Shown here: piece after piece, positions 48,714-58,550 of the stretch | Position numbering within the stretch: the stretch's first letter is position 1 | How the letters are laid out: the number at the start of each line of letters is the position of its first letter | Assembly (NCBI RefSeq): GCF_024834045.1 | Contig: NZ_JANUXW010000003.1 | Location: 62,001 to 126,000 of the forward strand | Direction: 5' to 3' | DNA: 64,000 nt | From: Neisseria montereyensis | GTDB taxonomy: Bacteria; Pseudomonadota; Gammaproteobacteria; Burkholderiales; Neisseriaceae | The notes under the pieces: model-generated | What the model saw: only the letters and a program-made list of their open reading frames with translations | Databases searched by the model: none | What the model was told of the DNA's origin: nothing | Made by a program: the position numbers and the translations under genes

Positions 48714-49387
48714 CAGCTTCTCCCGTCGCGTGCGCGTGCCAGACGGCTGATAGCGAGTAAGATAACGATACAAACTGCGGAAATCAGCAATACCAAACCG
48801 TTGGCGAGCCCGTCTTCACCGGCCTGAACCGCTTCGTAAACGGCAATCGAGAGGGTTTGCGTTTGTCCGGGAATGCTGCCGGCAATCATGAGTGTGGCGC
48901 CGAATTCGCCAAGCGCGCGGGCAAAGGCCAATAGGATGCCCGCCAGAATGCCGCGCCATGCCATCGGCAGGCTGACACGGAAAAATACCGCCCAAGGGCG
49001 TAAACCCAATACTTCGGCGGCTTGCTCAAGTTGCGGGTTCACGCTTTCGAAAGCCGCCCGTGCCGGTTTGAAAACCAGAGGAAAAGTGACTAAAGCGGCG
49101 GCAATGACCGCGCCCTGCCAAGTAAACACCAATTGAATATCCAAAGTATCTTTCAGCCAGCCGCCGAATGTGCTGTTGCGCCCCAATAAAACCAACAGGT
49201 AATAGCCCAAAACCGTCGGCGGCATCACCATCGGCAGCGTTAGTAGGGTGTCGAGCAGGTCGCGGCCGGGAAAGCGGCAGCGTGCCAGCATAAATCCTGT
49301 GGCGGTGCCGAGAATCATATTGATCAGGGTGGCCGTTCCGGCTACTTTTAAAGAAAGCAGTAGGGTAACGGATAGGGCTTCGGTCAT
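48713..49387 (-). CDS. modB: Molybdate ABC transporter permease
   Basis: Inner-membrane channel subunit. The 224 residues have five or so membrane segments and the EAA loop (EVLGLRPWAVFFRVSLPMAWRGILAG), and the P-T-V-L-G-Y motif typical of ModB (MVMPPTVLGYYLLVLLG). I chose the ATG at 49387; a start 15 codons upstream adds a charged, DUS-derived stretch. It sits between modA and modC in one operon. Confidence 0.93.
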   Translation of the reverse strand: MTEALSVTLLLSLKVAGTATLINMILGTATGFMLARCRFPGRDLLDTLLTLPMVMPPTVLGYYLLVLLGRNSTFGGWLKDTLDIQLVFTWQGAVIAAALVTFPLVFKPARAAFESVNPQLEQAAEVLGLRPWAVFFRVSLPMAWRGILAGILLAFARALGEFGATLMIAGSIPGQTQTLSIAVYEAVQAGEDGLANGLVLLISAVCIVILLAISRLARARDGRS

Positions 49388-49446
49388 ATTTCCGTGCTTT
49401 CTGCGGCCGCCGTTTTCAGACGGCACCGGCATGGGCGGTTGGATAA

Positions 49447-50196
49447 TTAAGGTTGTTTGAAGCCGTAGCGTGCCAGTATGGCGCGGCCTGCGGGCGACAA
49501 GACATAGTTTACAAAACGTTGTGCTTCGGCCCGCTGCCCGCCTGCCCGCGCAACGGCAATCGGATAGGAAACGGGTGTATCGGTCGGCACCGTGCGCAAA
49601 ATCCTGACTTTGTTTTTCATTAAAGCGGCATCGGTCTGATACACAAAACCGACATCTACTTCGCCGCGGGCAATATAGTCTAAGGTTTGCCGCACATGCT
49701 GGGTGCGGATGATTTTAGGTTGTAATGCCCGCCATACGCCTGCTTTTTGCAATGCCGCTTGGGCGTAGCTTCCAGCCGGTACGCTGTTCGGATTGCTGAC
49801 GGCAACGCGTTCGAATTGCGGCTTGGTTAAGTCGTTTAAACGCGCCAGTGTCAGTTTGCTTGCGGCAGGGGCGGCAGCGACTAAGGTGTTTTGCGCAAAG
49901 TTACGGCGGGTTTGCGGGTAAATCAGGCCTTTGGCGGCGGCTTTATCCATGGTTTGCTGATCGGCAAATGCCAATACGTCAACCGGAGCGCCCTGTACGG
50001 CCTGTTGCAATAGGGTGCCGGAGCCGGCGGTATTCAGCCGCACACGGCTATCGGGGTATTGCTGCCGATAACTTTGGGCAATATCTTTAAACGCATTGCT
50101 CAGGCTGGCGGCCGCGGATACGGTGATATCGGCGGCAATAGCGGGCAATGCGGTTAAGGCGGTTAATAAAATCCAAACGGCTTTATGCGGCTTCAT
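49447..50196 (-). CDS. modA: Molybdate-binding periplasmic protein
   Basis: Captures molybdate in the periplasm. The 249 residues have a signal peptide (cleavage near AIA-AD, residue 22) and ModA motifs: the oxyanion-binding AAASLSNAFKDIA, AGSGTLLQQ, SNPNSVPAGSYAQ and DVGFVYQTDA. AAAGGGAACC precedes the ATG at 50196; an upstream in-frame Met would destroy the signal peptide. First gene of modABC and divergent from the moa genes. Confidence 0.94.
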   Translation of the reverse strand: MKPHKAVWILLTALTALPAIAADITVSAAASLSNAFKDIAQSYRQQYPDSRVRLNTAGSGTLLQQAVQGAPVDVLAFADQQTMDKAAAKGLIYPQTRRNFAQNTLVAAAPAASKLTLARLNDLTKPQFERVAVSNPNSVPAGSYAQAALQKAGVWRALQPKIIRTQHVRQTLDYIARGEVDVGFVYQTDAALMKNKVRILRTVPTDTPVSYPIAVARAGGQRAEAQRFVNYVLSPAGRAILARYGFKQP

Positions 50197-50395
50197 GGTT
50201 CCCTTTGTCGGCATTTTAAAGCATGCGGTATTATACTTGATATGCTGTTTTTGTTTTATCGGCATAAAGGCTTAGCCGGTATGGCTATGCCGTCTGAAAA
50301 GATTGTCGGCAACAGCGTAAGCGTATTATTTTATTACTAAATAAATAATATCGGCTTATCCGCCGTTTGGATAAGAGACAATTTACGCAAACTGC

Positions 50396-50411
50396 TTTAC
50401 TATATAGTAAA
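50396..50411. promoter_or_regulatory. Perfect 16-base palindrome between modA and moaD
   Basis: TTTACTATATAGTAAA lies in the divergent promoter region. It has the TATATA centre seen in ModE-type sites but not their full consensus or spacing. It could be an operator for a molybdenum-responsive or other dimeric regulator. Confidence 0.35.
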
Positions 50412-50466
50412 TTCTATTTATTTTTGTTATTTTAAGGGACAAGCCGTTTCAGACGGCCTGAACATT

Positions 50467-50715
50467 ATGATTACCATTTTATATTTCGGTGTGCTCAAAC
50501 AGCAATTGAATACGGAGCGGGAAGAGATCAACTGGCCGGGCGGCACGGGTAGCGAGTTATTGGCTTTGCTAAACCGTCGTGGCGGCGAGTGGGCTCAATA
50601 TCTCAATACCCAATATATTTTCCGTTTGGTGATCAATAAAAAAATCAGTAGTTGGAACGATATCATTCCCGATAATGCCGAAGTCGGTTTTCTGCCGCCG
50701 GTAACAGGGGGCTGA
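50467..50715 (+). CDS. moaD: Molybdopterin synthase sulfur carrier subunit MoaD
   Basis: Small ubiquitin-like protein whose C-terminal Gly-Gly carries the thiocarboxylate used to make molybdopterin. The 82 residues end in the required VTGG. It is the first gene of moaD-moaE-mobA-moeA; a DUS ends 5 bases before the start codon and no strong ribosome site is seen. Confidence 0.93.
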   Translation: MITILYFGVLKQQLNTEREEINWPGGTGSELLALLNRRGGEWAQYLNTQYIFRLVINKKISSWNDIIPDNAEVGFLPPVTGG

Positions 50716-50717
50716 TA

Positions 50718-51179
50718 ATGCAGCCGCTTATCCGTATCCAAACCACCGATTTCCATTTCCAACAGGAATACGACAATCTGCGTTTGCAGGGCGGCAATAT
50801 AGGGGCGGTGGTCGGCTTTGTCGGATTGGTGCGCGACCGTGATACCGATATTCCGCTCTCGGCACTGTTTTTGGAACATTACCCGGAAGTTACCGAAAAC
50901 GAAATTGCCCGCATTATCGAAGAAGCAAACACGCGGTGGCCGCTCACCGCATGTACCGTTATCCATAGGGTGGGCCGTCTGAAAGCCGATGAGCAAATCG
51001 TATTGGTGCTCACGGCTTGTGCACACCGCAAGGCGGCTTTTGCGGCGGCGGAATTTATTATGGATTTTTTAAAAACCGAAGCGCCGTTTTGGAAAAAAGA
51101 AATTTTTTCAGACGGCTTGGAAAAGTGGGTGGAGGCAAAACAGAGCGACAGAAATGCCGCGTTAAAATGGGAGGAATAA
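50718..51179 (+). CDS. moaE: Molybdopterin synthase catalytic subunit MoaE
   Basis: Large subunit of molybdopterin synthase; inserts two sulfurs into precursor Z. The 153 residues show the family segments GAVVGFVGLVRD, LFLEHYPEVTENEI, IHRVGRLKADEQIVLV and the lysine-bearing EAPFWKKEIFSDG; the DUS near 51106 encodes part of the last motif. It starts two bases after moaD stops. Confidence 0.95.
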   Translation: MQPLIRIQTTDFHFQQEYDNLRLQGGNIGAVVGFVGLVRDRDTDIPLSALFLEHYPEVTENEIARIIEEANTRWPLTACTVIHRVGRLKADEQIVLVLTACAHRKAAFAAAEFIMDFLKTEAPFWKKEIFSDGLEKWVEAKQSDRNAALKWEE

Positions 51180-51181
51180 TA

Positions 51182-51766
51182 ATGACAATCAGTGCGTTGA
51201 TTATGGCCGGCGGCCAAGGGCTGCGTATGGGCGGGAAAGACAAAGGGCTGGTGCTGTGGCAGGGCAAGGCGTTTGTGGATTATGTGGTTGATGCGTTGCG
51301 TTCGCAAGTAGACAATATTGCCATCAGTGTGAACCGCAATTTTGAAGAATATGCCGAACGTACCCCCAATGTTTTTACCGATGCCCGCCAGTGGCAGGGC
51401 TTGGGGCCTTTGGCTGCTTTGGCCACGGCCGCCTGTAATATCCAACTGAATATGGCGGAATGGCTGTTGATTGTGCCGTGCGATACCTTACTGCTGCCGG
51501 CCGATTTGGTGGCAAGGTTTACCGCCGCTGCAGAAGAAGAACCTTCTGTTTATGCATTTTATGCCGAAACCGCAATGCATCCGCATTATAGTGTTATGTT
51601 TATCCGCCCGCGTTTGCTGCAAAGCACGCCTGCCTATCTTTCAACCGGTATGCGTACTTTGCAGGGTTGGCTGGAACAGCAACATGCGCAGGCGGTGCGG
51701 TTTGATAACGAGCGGAATTTTATGAATTTTAATTCCGAACAGGAAATAGAAAAACCGATATGCTAG
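51182..51766 (+). CDS. mobA: Molybdenum cofactor guanylyltransferase
   Basis: Attaches GMP to molybdopterin to form the MGD cofactor of DMSO-reductase family enzymes such as nitrate reductases. The 194 residues start with the nucleotide-binding MAGGQGLRMGGKDKGL and carry LIVPCDTLLLP and TGMRTLQGW. GGGAGGAAT lies within the end of moaE, 2 bases upstream. Its presence points to bis-MGD enzymes in this organism. Confidence 0.93.
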   Translation: MTISALIMAGGQGLRMGGKDKGLVLWQGKAFVDYVVDALRSQVDNIAISVNRNFEEYAERTPNVFTDARQWQGLGPLAALATAACNIQLNMAEWLLIVPCDTLLLPADLVARFTAAAEEEPSVYAFYAETAMHPHYSVMFIRPRLLQSTPAYLSTGMRTLQGWLEQQHAQAVRFDNERNFMNFNSEQEIEKPIC

Positions 51767-52953
51767 ATTTCGATACCGCGTTGCAACAATTGCTCGACAG
51801 CCATTCCTGCGGTTTGGCTACGCTTGAGCTGCCGTTGGCCGAAGCGGCAGGCCGTATTTTGGCCGAACCGCTGTATGCCGTTTATCCCAGCCCGATGTTT
51901 GATAACAGCGCCATGGACGGCTATGCCGTTTGCGATCCGGAAGGCCGTCTGAAAAACTTTACCGTTATCAGCCGTGTTCAGGCGGGCGAGCCTACGGCGG
52001 CGGCATTGCAGGCAGGGCAGGCCGTGCGCATTTTTACCGGTGCGCCGCTGCCCGAAGGTACAACGGCTGTGGTGCCGCAAGAGCAAACCGAAACGGATGG
52101 CGACAGCGTGCATATCACCGCTGATATCCGCCCCGGCCAACACATGCGCCTGAAAGCCGAAGAAATCGAAGTCGGGCAGGCATTGTTGGCGGCGGGCAGC
52201 AGGCTGAATGCCGCCGCATTGGGGTTGGCCGCTTCGCAGGGGTATGAACAATTGTCGGTATTTCAACCGCTTAACGTCACCGTATTTTCAAGCGGTAATG
52301 AAGTAACCGAGCCCGGCAAGCCGCTAGGCGAAGGCAAAATATACGATGCCAACCGCTATCAGATGATGGCATGGTTGCAGGCACGCGGCGTGGCCGTGAC
52401 TGACGGTGGTATTCTGCCCGATGATTTGGCCGGTACCGAAAATGCGCTCAAGCAGGCGGCGGCAACGGCCGATGTGATTATTACCAGCGGCGGCGCATCT
52501 GTGGGCGAGGCCGATTATTTGAAACAGGCGGTCGAAAGCGTAGGCACGCTAAGCTGCCACACTTTGGCCATCAAACCGGGCAAACCTTTTGCTTGGGGGC
52601 ATATCGGCAGCACCGCCATATTCGTGTTGCCGGGCAATCCGGTAGCCGCTTTTGTTACCGCTAATATGCTGCTGTTGCCCGTTTTGAATGTATTGGTCGG
52701 CCAGCAAAAACGCTTGGGTTTGCCGATGGTTACGGCACAAGCCGCATTCTCTACCCGCAAGGCCATCAAACGGCGCGAATTCTTGCGCGTAGCAACCGCC
52801 ATCAATGAAAACGGCAGATTGTCGGCACAATTATTGCCGAATCAGGGCTCCGCCATGTTGGCGACTTGTGTGGCGGCAGATGCCTTATGCGAAGTGCCCG
52901 CCGGCACGGTGATTCAAGAGGGGGATGCAGTGAAGCTGTATCTGTTGGCGTAA
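51760..52953 (+). CDS. moeA: Molybdopterin molybdenumtransferase MoeA
   Basis: Inserts molybdate into adenylated molybdopterin. The 397 residues have MoeA segments FDNSAMDGYAV, RIFTGAPLPEGTTAVVPQEQ, EVTEPGKPLGEGKIYDAN, TSGGASVGEADYLKQ and FVLPGNPVAAFV. It overlaps mobA by 7 bases. The cluster lacks moaA, moaB/mog and moaC, which must be elsewhere. Confidence 0.95.
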   Translation: MLDFDTALQQLLDSHSCGLATLELPLAEAAGRILAEPLYAVYPSPMFDNSAMDGYAVCDPEGRLKNFTVISRVQAGEPTAAALQAGQAVRIFTGAPLPEGTTAVVPQEQTETDGDSVHITADIRPGQHMRLKAEEIEVGQALLAAGSRLNAAALGLAASQGYEQLSVFQPLNVTVFSSGNEVTEPGKPLGEGKIYDANRYQMMAWLQARGVAVTDGGILPDDLAGTENALKQAAATADVIITSGGASVGEADYLKQAVESVGTLSCHTLAIKPGKPFAWGHIGSTAIFVLPGNPVAAFVTANMLLLPVLNVLVGQQKRLGLPMVTAQAAFSTRKAIKRREFLRVATAINENGRLSAQLLPNQGSAMLATCVAADALCEVPAGTVIQEGDAVKLYLLA

Positions 52954-53117
52954 CCCTATTGATGGGGGTGAAGCAGCATTAAGGCCGTCTGAAAAAACAG
53001 CCTTGATTGATATCTGAAACGGCTATCTGTCGTATCAAATCGTTTTATAGTGAAACATATCGGCGGCAGCCTGTATAATCTGCCGCTGATTCTTTTTAAT
53101 TTCAGTTAATTTCCATT

Positions 53118-54209
53118 ATGACTTTATCCGCATACCGGCAGCAGTTAAACGAAAAAGCCGAATATCTGCACATGCTTTTTTCACCGTTAAATATCCCCGA
53201 ATTGGAAATATTCGAATCCCCCGAAAAGCATTACCGCATGCGTGCTGAGTTTCGTGTTTGGCATGAGGGCGAAGAGATGTTTTATGCCATGTTTGAACGG
53301 GGCAAAAAAGCCGGTGGCGGGGCTTTGGTGCGCTGCGACCAATTCGAGCCGGCTTGTACGGCGATTAACGATTTGATGCCGAAGCTGATGGCGGCTGCCG
53401 ATGTGGTGCCGGTTTTGAAAAACCGTTGGTTTCAGGTGGAATTTCTTGCTACGCTTAGCGGGGAAATGTTGGTGACCATGATTTATCATAAGAAATTGGA
53501 TGAAGCATGGCGGCAGGAAGCGGAAAAATTGCAAAATGCTTTGGGCATTGCCATTATCGGCCGCAGCAAAGGGCAAAAAATCGTTTTGAAGCAGGATTAT
53601 GTAACCGAAATGCTGGAGGTGGACGGGAAAAATTTCCGCTACCGCCAATATGAGGGCGGCTTCACTCAGCCTAATGCCGAAATCTGCCGAAAAATGTTGG
53701 CATGGGCCTGCTCGGTAGCTGCACCGTTAAACGGCGATATGCTCGAACTGTATTGCGGTAACGGCAATTTCACACTACCTTTAGCGCGTTGTTTCGATAA
53801 AGTGCTGGCAACCGAAGTATCGAAAACCTCCGTGCAGGCGGCATTGTGGAATATCGAAGCCAACGGCAGCGATAATGTAAACATCGCCAGATTATCGGCC
53901 GAAGAGTTCACCGAAGCCTATGGCGGCGTGAGAACATTCCGCCGCTTGCAGGAACAGGGCATTGTGTTGGCCGACTATCGTTTTTCTACCATTTTTGTTG
54001 ATCCGCCGCGCGCGGGGATTGATGATGAAACGCTGAAATTGGTGCGGCAGTTTGACAATGTGATTTATATTTCATGTAATCCCGAAACTTTGCGCAGCAA
54101 TTTGGATGTTTTATCGGAAACCCATCATATACGCCGCATGGCATTGTTTGACCAATTTCCGTTTACCCATCACATTGAAAGCGGTGTGTGGCTGGAAAAG
54201 AAAGCCTAA
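53118..54209 (+). CDS. trmA: tRNA (uracil-5-)-methyltransferase TrmA
   Basis: Makes ribothymidine at U54 of tRNA, and a tmRNA base in E. coli. The 363 residues have the SAM-binding motif LELYCGNGNFTLPLAR near 209, VDPPRAGIDDETL near 295 and the catalytic Cys in IYISCNPETLRSNL. The short length (no TRAM or iron-sulfur Cys cluster) separates it from RlmD. A DUS hairpin follows. Confidence 0.96.
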   Translation: MTLSAYRQQLNEKAEYLHMLFSPLNIPELEIFESPEKHYRMRAEFRVWHEGEEMFYAMFERGKKAGGGALVRCDQFEPACTAINDLMPKLMAAADVVPVLKNRWFQVEFLATLSGEMLVTMIYHKKLDEAWRQEAEKLQNALGIAIIGRSKGQKIVLKQDYVTEMLEVDGKNFRYRQYEGGFTQPNAEICRKMLAWACSVAAPLNGDMLELYCGNGNFTLPLARCFDKVLATEVSKTSVQAALWNIEANGSDNVNIARLSAEEFTEAYGGVRTFRRLQEQGIVLADYRFSTIFVDPPRAGIDDETLKLVRQFDNVIYISCNPETLRSNLDVLSETHHIRRMALFDQFPFTHHIESGVWLEKKA

Positions 54210-54244
54210 ATCTGCTTCATACTTTGATTTGAATAATGATTAAA

Positions 54245-54279
54245 AACAGGCCGTCTGAAAAGGTTTCAGACGGCCTGTT
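54245..54279 (+). terminator. DUS hairpin after trmA
   Basis: AACAGGCCGTCTGAAA and its complement form a 16-bp stem with a 3-base gap. Confidence 0.8.
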
Positions 54280-54296
54280 GTGATATTAAATCATTG

Positions 54297-57200
54297 TTAT
54301 AACAATACTTTTTCAATACCGCCGTTATTGGCTTTTTCCACAAACTCGTTTTGCCAGTTGTCGCCGAGAATATGCTTGGCCATTTCAACCACGATATAGT
54401 CGGCAGGCAGGCTGTTGTCGTCGGTATAACGGCTCAAGCCTTGTAAACAGGCGGGGCAGGAAGTGAGCATTTTCACCGGTTCGCCTTGCGGCAATTGTTG
54501 CAGGTTTTTTTCAATTTCTTCCTGTTTGCGGAATTTCACCTGTGTGGCAATATCCGGCCGTTTCACGGCAAACATACCGGATTCGCCGCAACAACGGTCG
54601 CTCAATACCACTTCTTTACCCATCAGTTCGCCCGCCATTTTGGTGGGGTTCATGGTTTTGATGGGGCTGTGGCAGGGGTCGTGGTAAAGATATTGCTGTC
54701 CGGTAATGCCGTCGAGTTTAATGTCTTTTTCCAATAAAAACTCGTGAATGTCGATAATGCGGCAGCCGGGGAAAATATCTTCAAAACGGTATTTGGCCAG
54801 TTGGTCGTAGCATGTGCCGCAGCTGACGACCACGGTTTTAATATCAAGGTAGTTTAAGGTGTTGGCCAAGCGGTGGAAGAGGACGCGGTTTTCCGTTGTC
54901 ATCTGTTCGGCTTTGTCTTTATTACCGCCCGCATCCTGCGGATAGCCGCAGCAGAGATAGCCCGGTGGCAAAACGGTTTGTACGCCTGCATGCCAGAGCA
55001 TGGCCTGCGTGGCCAAGCCGACTTGGCTGAACAGCCGTTCCGAACCGCAACCGGGGAAATAGAAAACGGCTTCGCTGTCTTCGTTTAGTTGCGGATTGCG
55101 AATAATCGGCACGGTTTTGTTGTCTTCGATATTCAACAGGGCGCGGGCGGTACGGATAGGCACATCGCGCGGCAGCGGGCGGTTGATAAAGTGCACCACT
55201 TGCTCTTTGATGGGTGAACCGCCGGTAGTTGCTTTCGGTGCCTTTTTCTGGCGGCCGGCGCCGATATGCGCTTTTTTACCCCAGCTATAAGCCAGATTTT
55301 GAATTTTAAAGCCGGCTTGTACCACGCCTTTGCGCAATATATTGATGGTGCGCGGGTCGGTGGCGTTAAGCAATGCCATGCCGGCGGATACGGCGGGGTT
55401 GAATTTGCGTTTGCCGGTTTTGCGCAGATAGTTGCGGATGGCAACGGTAACATCGCCGAAGTCGATATTGACCGGGCAGGGCTTCACGCAGCGGTGGCAG
55501 ACGGTGCAATGGTCGCCGACATCGTTGAGCTCGTCGAAATGGCGCAGCGATACCCCGCGGCGGGTTTGTTCTTCGTATAAAAACGCTTCCGTTAGCAGGC
55601 CGACGCCGAGGATTTTATTGCGCGGGCTATACAATAGATTGGCGCGCGGAACGTGGGTGCTGCACACGGGTTTACATTTACCGCAGCGTAAGCAGTCTTT
55701 TACCGATTCGGCAATGGTACCTAAATCGGACTGTTCCATAATCAGCGATTCCACACCGAGCAGCTCGAACGACGGCGTATAGGCATAGCTGAGGTCGAAA
55801 CCTTTCATCAGTTTATGGCGGTTGAAACGGCCTTCGGGATCGACTTTGGCTTTGTATGCCCAGAAGGGCTGCATTTCTTCGTCGGTTAGAAATTCCAGTT
55901 TGGTAATGCCGATGCCGTGTTCGCCGGAAATTACGCCGTTGAGGCCGCGGGCGATTTTCATAATACGCGCCACTGCTTTATGGGCGGTTTGCAGCATGTC
56001 GTAATCGTCGGAGTTCACCGGAATATTGGTGTGGACGTTACCGTCGCCGGCGTGCATGTGCAGGGCGACGAATACGCGGCCGCGGACGACTTTGGCATGG
56101 ATTTTGGCCAAATCTTCCATGATTTTGATGTCGCTTTTGCCGCTGAAAATTTCGGCAAGCGGTTTCATTACGTCGGCTTTAATCGATACGCGCAAACGGA
56201 AATCACGGAAAGCAATAAAGCTGCTTTCATCATCTTTCGCTTCCGGCGCGGTATGGATGGCCGAACCGTAGCGTTGTTTGTAAACGCCCAATGGTTCGTC
56301 GAGATTGGCCAACAGCCATTCCCAACGCTCTTTAACGGCTTGTACATGCGCCAGGCCATGATTGCCGCGCTCGCCCAAGATTTCTTGGCCGGGCAGATCG
56401 GTATCCATTCTGTCTACGGGCAGTTTGCCTTGCAGGTATTGGATTAGGGCGTCACACAAGGCCAGTTTGTTTTTAATTGATAATTCGATATTGATGCGTT
56501 CGATGCCGTCTGAATATTCGCCTAAGCGTTCGAGCGGAATCACCACGTCTTCATTGATTTTAAAGGCGTTGGTGTGTTTGGCGATGGCGGCGGTACGGCT
56601 GCGGTCGAGCCAGAAGGTTTTACGCGCTTCGGGGGTGACGGCGATAAAGCCTTCGCCGTCGCGCGCCTGCGCCAGTTTCACAATACGTTCCGCCGCTTCG
56701 CTAACAGCTTGTTCGTCATCGCTGACAATATCGGAAATCAAGACCATTTTGGGGCGGCCTTTGCCGGCGGCTTTGGTGGCATAGCCGACGGCACGCACAT
56801 AACGCCAGTCGAGGTGTTCCAAACCGGCCAGTCTTACGCTGTCGTGGCCGAGCAGATAATCGCGGATTTCGACAATAGACGGGGTGGCATTGGCGACGGT
56901 ACCGAAAAATTCCAAGCACACGGTGCGGGTGTATTTCGGCATGGTGTGCAAAACAAACGCCACGCTGGTAATGATGCCGTCGGTACCTTCTTTTTGTACA
57001 CCCGGCAGGCCGCTGAGGAATTTGTCGGTAACGTCTTTACCCAAGCCGACTTTGCGGAATTTATGGCCGGGAATTTCGAGGCGTTCGGTTTTAACGATAT
57101 TGCGGCCGTCTGAATCGAGTGTGTGCACATCGAATATGGCGGTTTCTTCATCGTGGATTTTGCCGAAATTATGGCGTACCCGTTCGATTTTTAACCATTC

Positions 57201-58130
57201 GCCTTGCGGGTTTACCATTTTCCAGTAGGCCAGATTGTCTAAGGCGGTGCCCCACAATACGGCTTTTTTACCGCCGGCATTCATGGCGACATTACCGCCC
57301 ACGCATGAGGCATCGGCGGAAGTCGGGTCGACCGCAAAAACCAGTTTGCTGGCGGTAGCGGTTTCTTCCACACGCCGTGTAACCACGCCGGCGCCGCAAT
57401 GGATAATCGGATGTTCGCCTTCCAAACCGGGCAGGGTAACGTATTGAACGCCTTTGTGCTTATCCAGTTTTTCAGTGTTGATCACCGCGCTCATGGCATC
57501 GAGTGGAACGGCGCCGCCGGTATAGCCGGTACCGCCGCCGCGCGGGATAATGGTGAGTTCGAGTTCGATAAGGGCGCGAACCAACGGCGCCACTTCGTCT
57601 TCGCTGTCGGGATTGATCACCACAAAAGGATATTCGACGCGCCAGTCGGTAGCATCGGTCACATGGGTTACCCGTGCCAAACCGTCAAACATAATATTGT
57701 GTTTTTTGGTGATTTTGCTGAGGCGGCTTAAAATCTGGCTGCGTTTATTGCGGGTATGCTCGAAGTTTTGGTCGAAATCGGTAACAGCCTTCTCGGCGGC
57801 TTGCACGAGTCGGGCGACTTGTTCGTTATCGTCGCGGCGTTTTTGGATTTCATTGAGGCGGTGGCGCATTTCTTTCACCAACGCGGCCTGACGGTGGGGA
57901 TGATCAAGCAGGTCGTCTATCAGATAGGGGTTGCGCATTACTACCCAAATATCGCCCAATACTTCAAACAACATGCGTGCCGAACGGCCTGTTTTGCGTT
58001 GCCCGCGTAAGTCCTGCAATACATCCCACGTTTCCGAACCCAATAGGCGGATCACGATTTCACGGTCAGAATAAGAAGTATAGTTATAGGGTATTTCGCG
58101 TATGCGTTGCGGCGTGGTGGCAGTGGTCAT
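54297..58130 (-). CDS. Giant FAD-linked dehydrogenase with iron-sulfur and CCG domains (DUF3683 family)
   Basis: Probable quinone- or cytochrome-linked oxidation of a 2-hydroxy acid such as D-lactate or D-2-hydroxyglutarate. The 1277 residues run: an N-terminal DUF3683-like domain (about 1-150), a FAD-binding PCMH domain ([17 protein letters not shown] near 195), a C-terminal FAD-oxidase domain ([25 protein letters not shown]), two 4Fe-4S clusters ([23 protein letters not shown] near 790-865), and two CCG domains ([35 protein letters not shown]). This fuses parts that in GlpC/LutA/GlcDEF systems are separate proteins. The substrate is not known. It is divergent from hemD. Confidence 0.88.
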   Translation of the reverse strand: MTTATTPQRIREIPYNYTSYSDREIVIRLLGSETWDVLQDLRGQRKTGRSARMLFEVLGDIWVVMRNPYLIDDLLDHPHRQAALVKEMRHRLNEIQKRRDDNEQVARLVQAAEKAVTDFDQNFEHTRNKRSQILSRLSKITKKHNIMFDGLARVTHVTDATDWRVEYPFVVINPDSEDEVAPLVRALIELELTIIPRGGGTGYTGGAVPLDAMSAVINTEKLDKHKGVQYVTLPGLEGEHPIIHCGAGVVTRRVEETATASKLVFAVDPTSADASCVGGNVAMNAGGKKAVLWGTALDNLAYWKMVNPQGEWLKIERVRHNFGKIHDEETAIFDVHTLDSDGRNIVKTERLEIPGHKFRKVGLGKDVTDKFLSGLPGVQKEGTDGIITSVAFVLHTMPKYTRTVCLEFFGTVANATPSIVEIRDYLLGHDSVRLAGLEHLDWRYVRAVGYATKAAGKGRPKMVLISDIVSDDEQAVSEAAERIVKLAQARDGEGFIAVTPEARKTFWLDRSRTAAIAKHTNAFKINEDVVIPLERLGEYSDGIERINIELSIKNKLALCDALIQYLQGKLPVDRMDTDLPGQEILGERGNHGLAHVQAVKERWEWLLANLDEPLGVYKQRYGSAIHTAPEAKDDESSFIAFRDFRLRVSIKADVMKPLAEIFSGKSDIKIMEDLAKIHAKVVRGRVFVALHMHAGDGNVHTNIPVNSDDYDMLQTAHKAVARIMKIARGLNGVISGEHGIGITKLEFLTDEEMQPFWAYKAKVDPEGRFNRHKLMKGFDLSYAYTPSFELLGVESLIMEQSDLGTIAESVKDCLRCGKCKPVCSTHVPRANLLYSPRNKILGVGLLTEAFLYEEQTRRGVSLRHFDELNDVGDHCTVCHRCVKPCPVNIDFGDVTVAIRNYLRKTGKRKFNPAVSAGMALLNATDPRTINILRKGVVQAGFKIQNLAYSWGKKAHIGAGRQKKAPKATTGGSPIKEQVVHFINRPLPRDVPIRTARALLNIEDNKTVPIIRNPQLNEDSEAVFYFPGCGSERLFSQVGLATQAMLWHAGVQTVLPPGYLCCGYPQDAGGNKDKAEQMTTENRVLFHRLANTLNYLDIKTVVVSCGTCYDQLAKYRFEDIFPGCRIIDIHEFLLEKDIKLDGITGQQYLYHDPCHSPIKTMNPTKMAGELMGKEVVLSDRCCGESGMFAVKRPDIATQVKFRKQEEIEKNLQQLPQGEPVKMLTSCPACLQGLSRYTDDNSLPADYIVVEMAKHILGDNWQNEFVEKANNGGIEKVLL

Positions 58131-58309
58131 GGGCGGTTCCGTATAATATTTTTTTAATTTTGTTATGTTGAAGCAATTTCTATTAATTATCAGACTTTTT
58201 CAAATGTTCGAACATAAGGATGAATAAAGGGCTAATTTAATGTAATTTCGATTGTTTTTCAATGGGAAATATCATTAAAAGGCATGTGGATATTTCAATA
58301 TAACCACTA

Positions 58310-58352
58310 TTTTTGTCAACAATCCGTGTGTTTTTTTGTTAACAATCCGTAT
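58310..58352. repeat. Two direct copies of a 20-base sequence
   Basis: TTTTTGTCAACAATCCGTGT (58310-58329) and TTTTTGTTAACAATCCGTAT (58333-58352) agree at 18 of 20 positions and are 23 bases apart, about two DNA turns. The TTGTTAACAA core of the second is a perfect palindrome. Confidence 0.8.
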
Positions 58353-58393
58353 CATAATACAATGAATCGTGTTATTGGAAACAGGATGTAATC

Positions 58394-58459
58394 ATGAAAA
58401 AATTTCAGGATGATTATGATAGATTTTTATGCTTCTCACCCCGTGCCGAATTTTTGTAA
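58394..58459 (+). CDS. Possible 21-residue small protein or leader peptide
   Basis: ATG with AGGA 7 bases upstream opens a 21-codon frame (MKKFQDDYDRFLCFSPRAEFL) ending in TAA. I do not recognise it. Only the ribosome site and position support it; it could be a remnant or chance frame. Confidence 0.25.
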   Translation: MKKFQDDYDRFLCFSPRAEFL

Positions 58460-58550
58460 GATAAAGGCCGTCTGAAACGGTTGTTTGGCAATAACCAAAG
58501 TTTTATAGTAGAAACCGAACCATATTATAAAGAAAGGCCGTCTTAAACTT

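Larger units (their letters stand above)
58131..58550. promoter_or_regulatory. Divergent region between the giant dehydrogenase and hemD
   Basis: A 420-base AT-rich gap. It holds the 20-base direct repeat at 58310-58352, a possible 21-codon reading frame at 58394-58459, one intact DUS near 58466 and a decayed DUS (GCCGTCTTAA) just before hemD. Confidence 0.6.

Noticed and set aside
51017-51181. Longer mobA start within moaE
   Set aside because: The extension is read from conserved moaE codons in another frame, and GGAGG lies just before the ATG at 51182.
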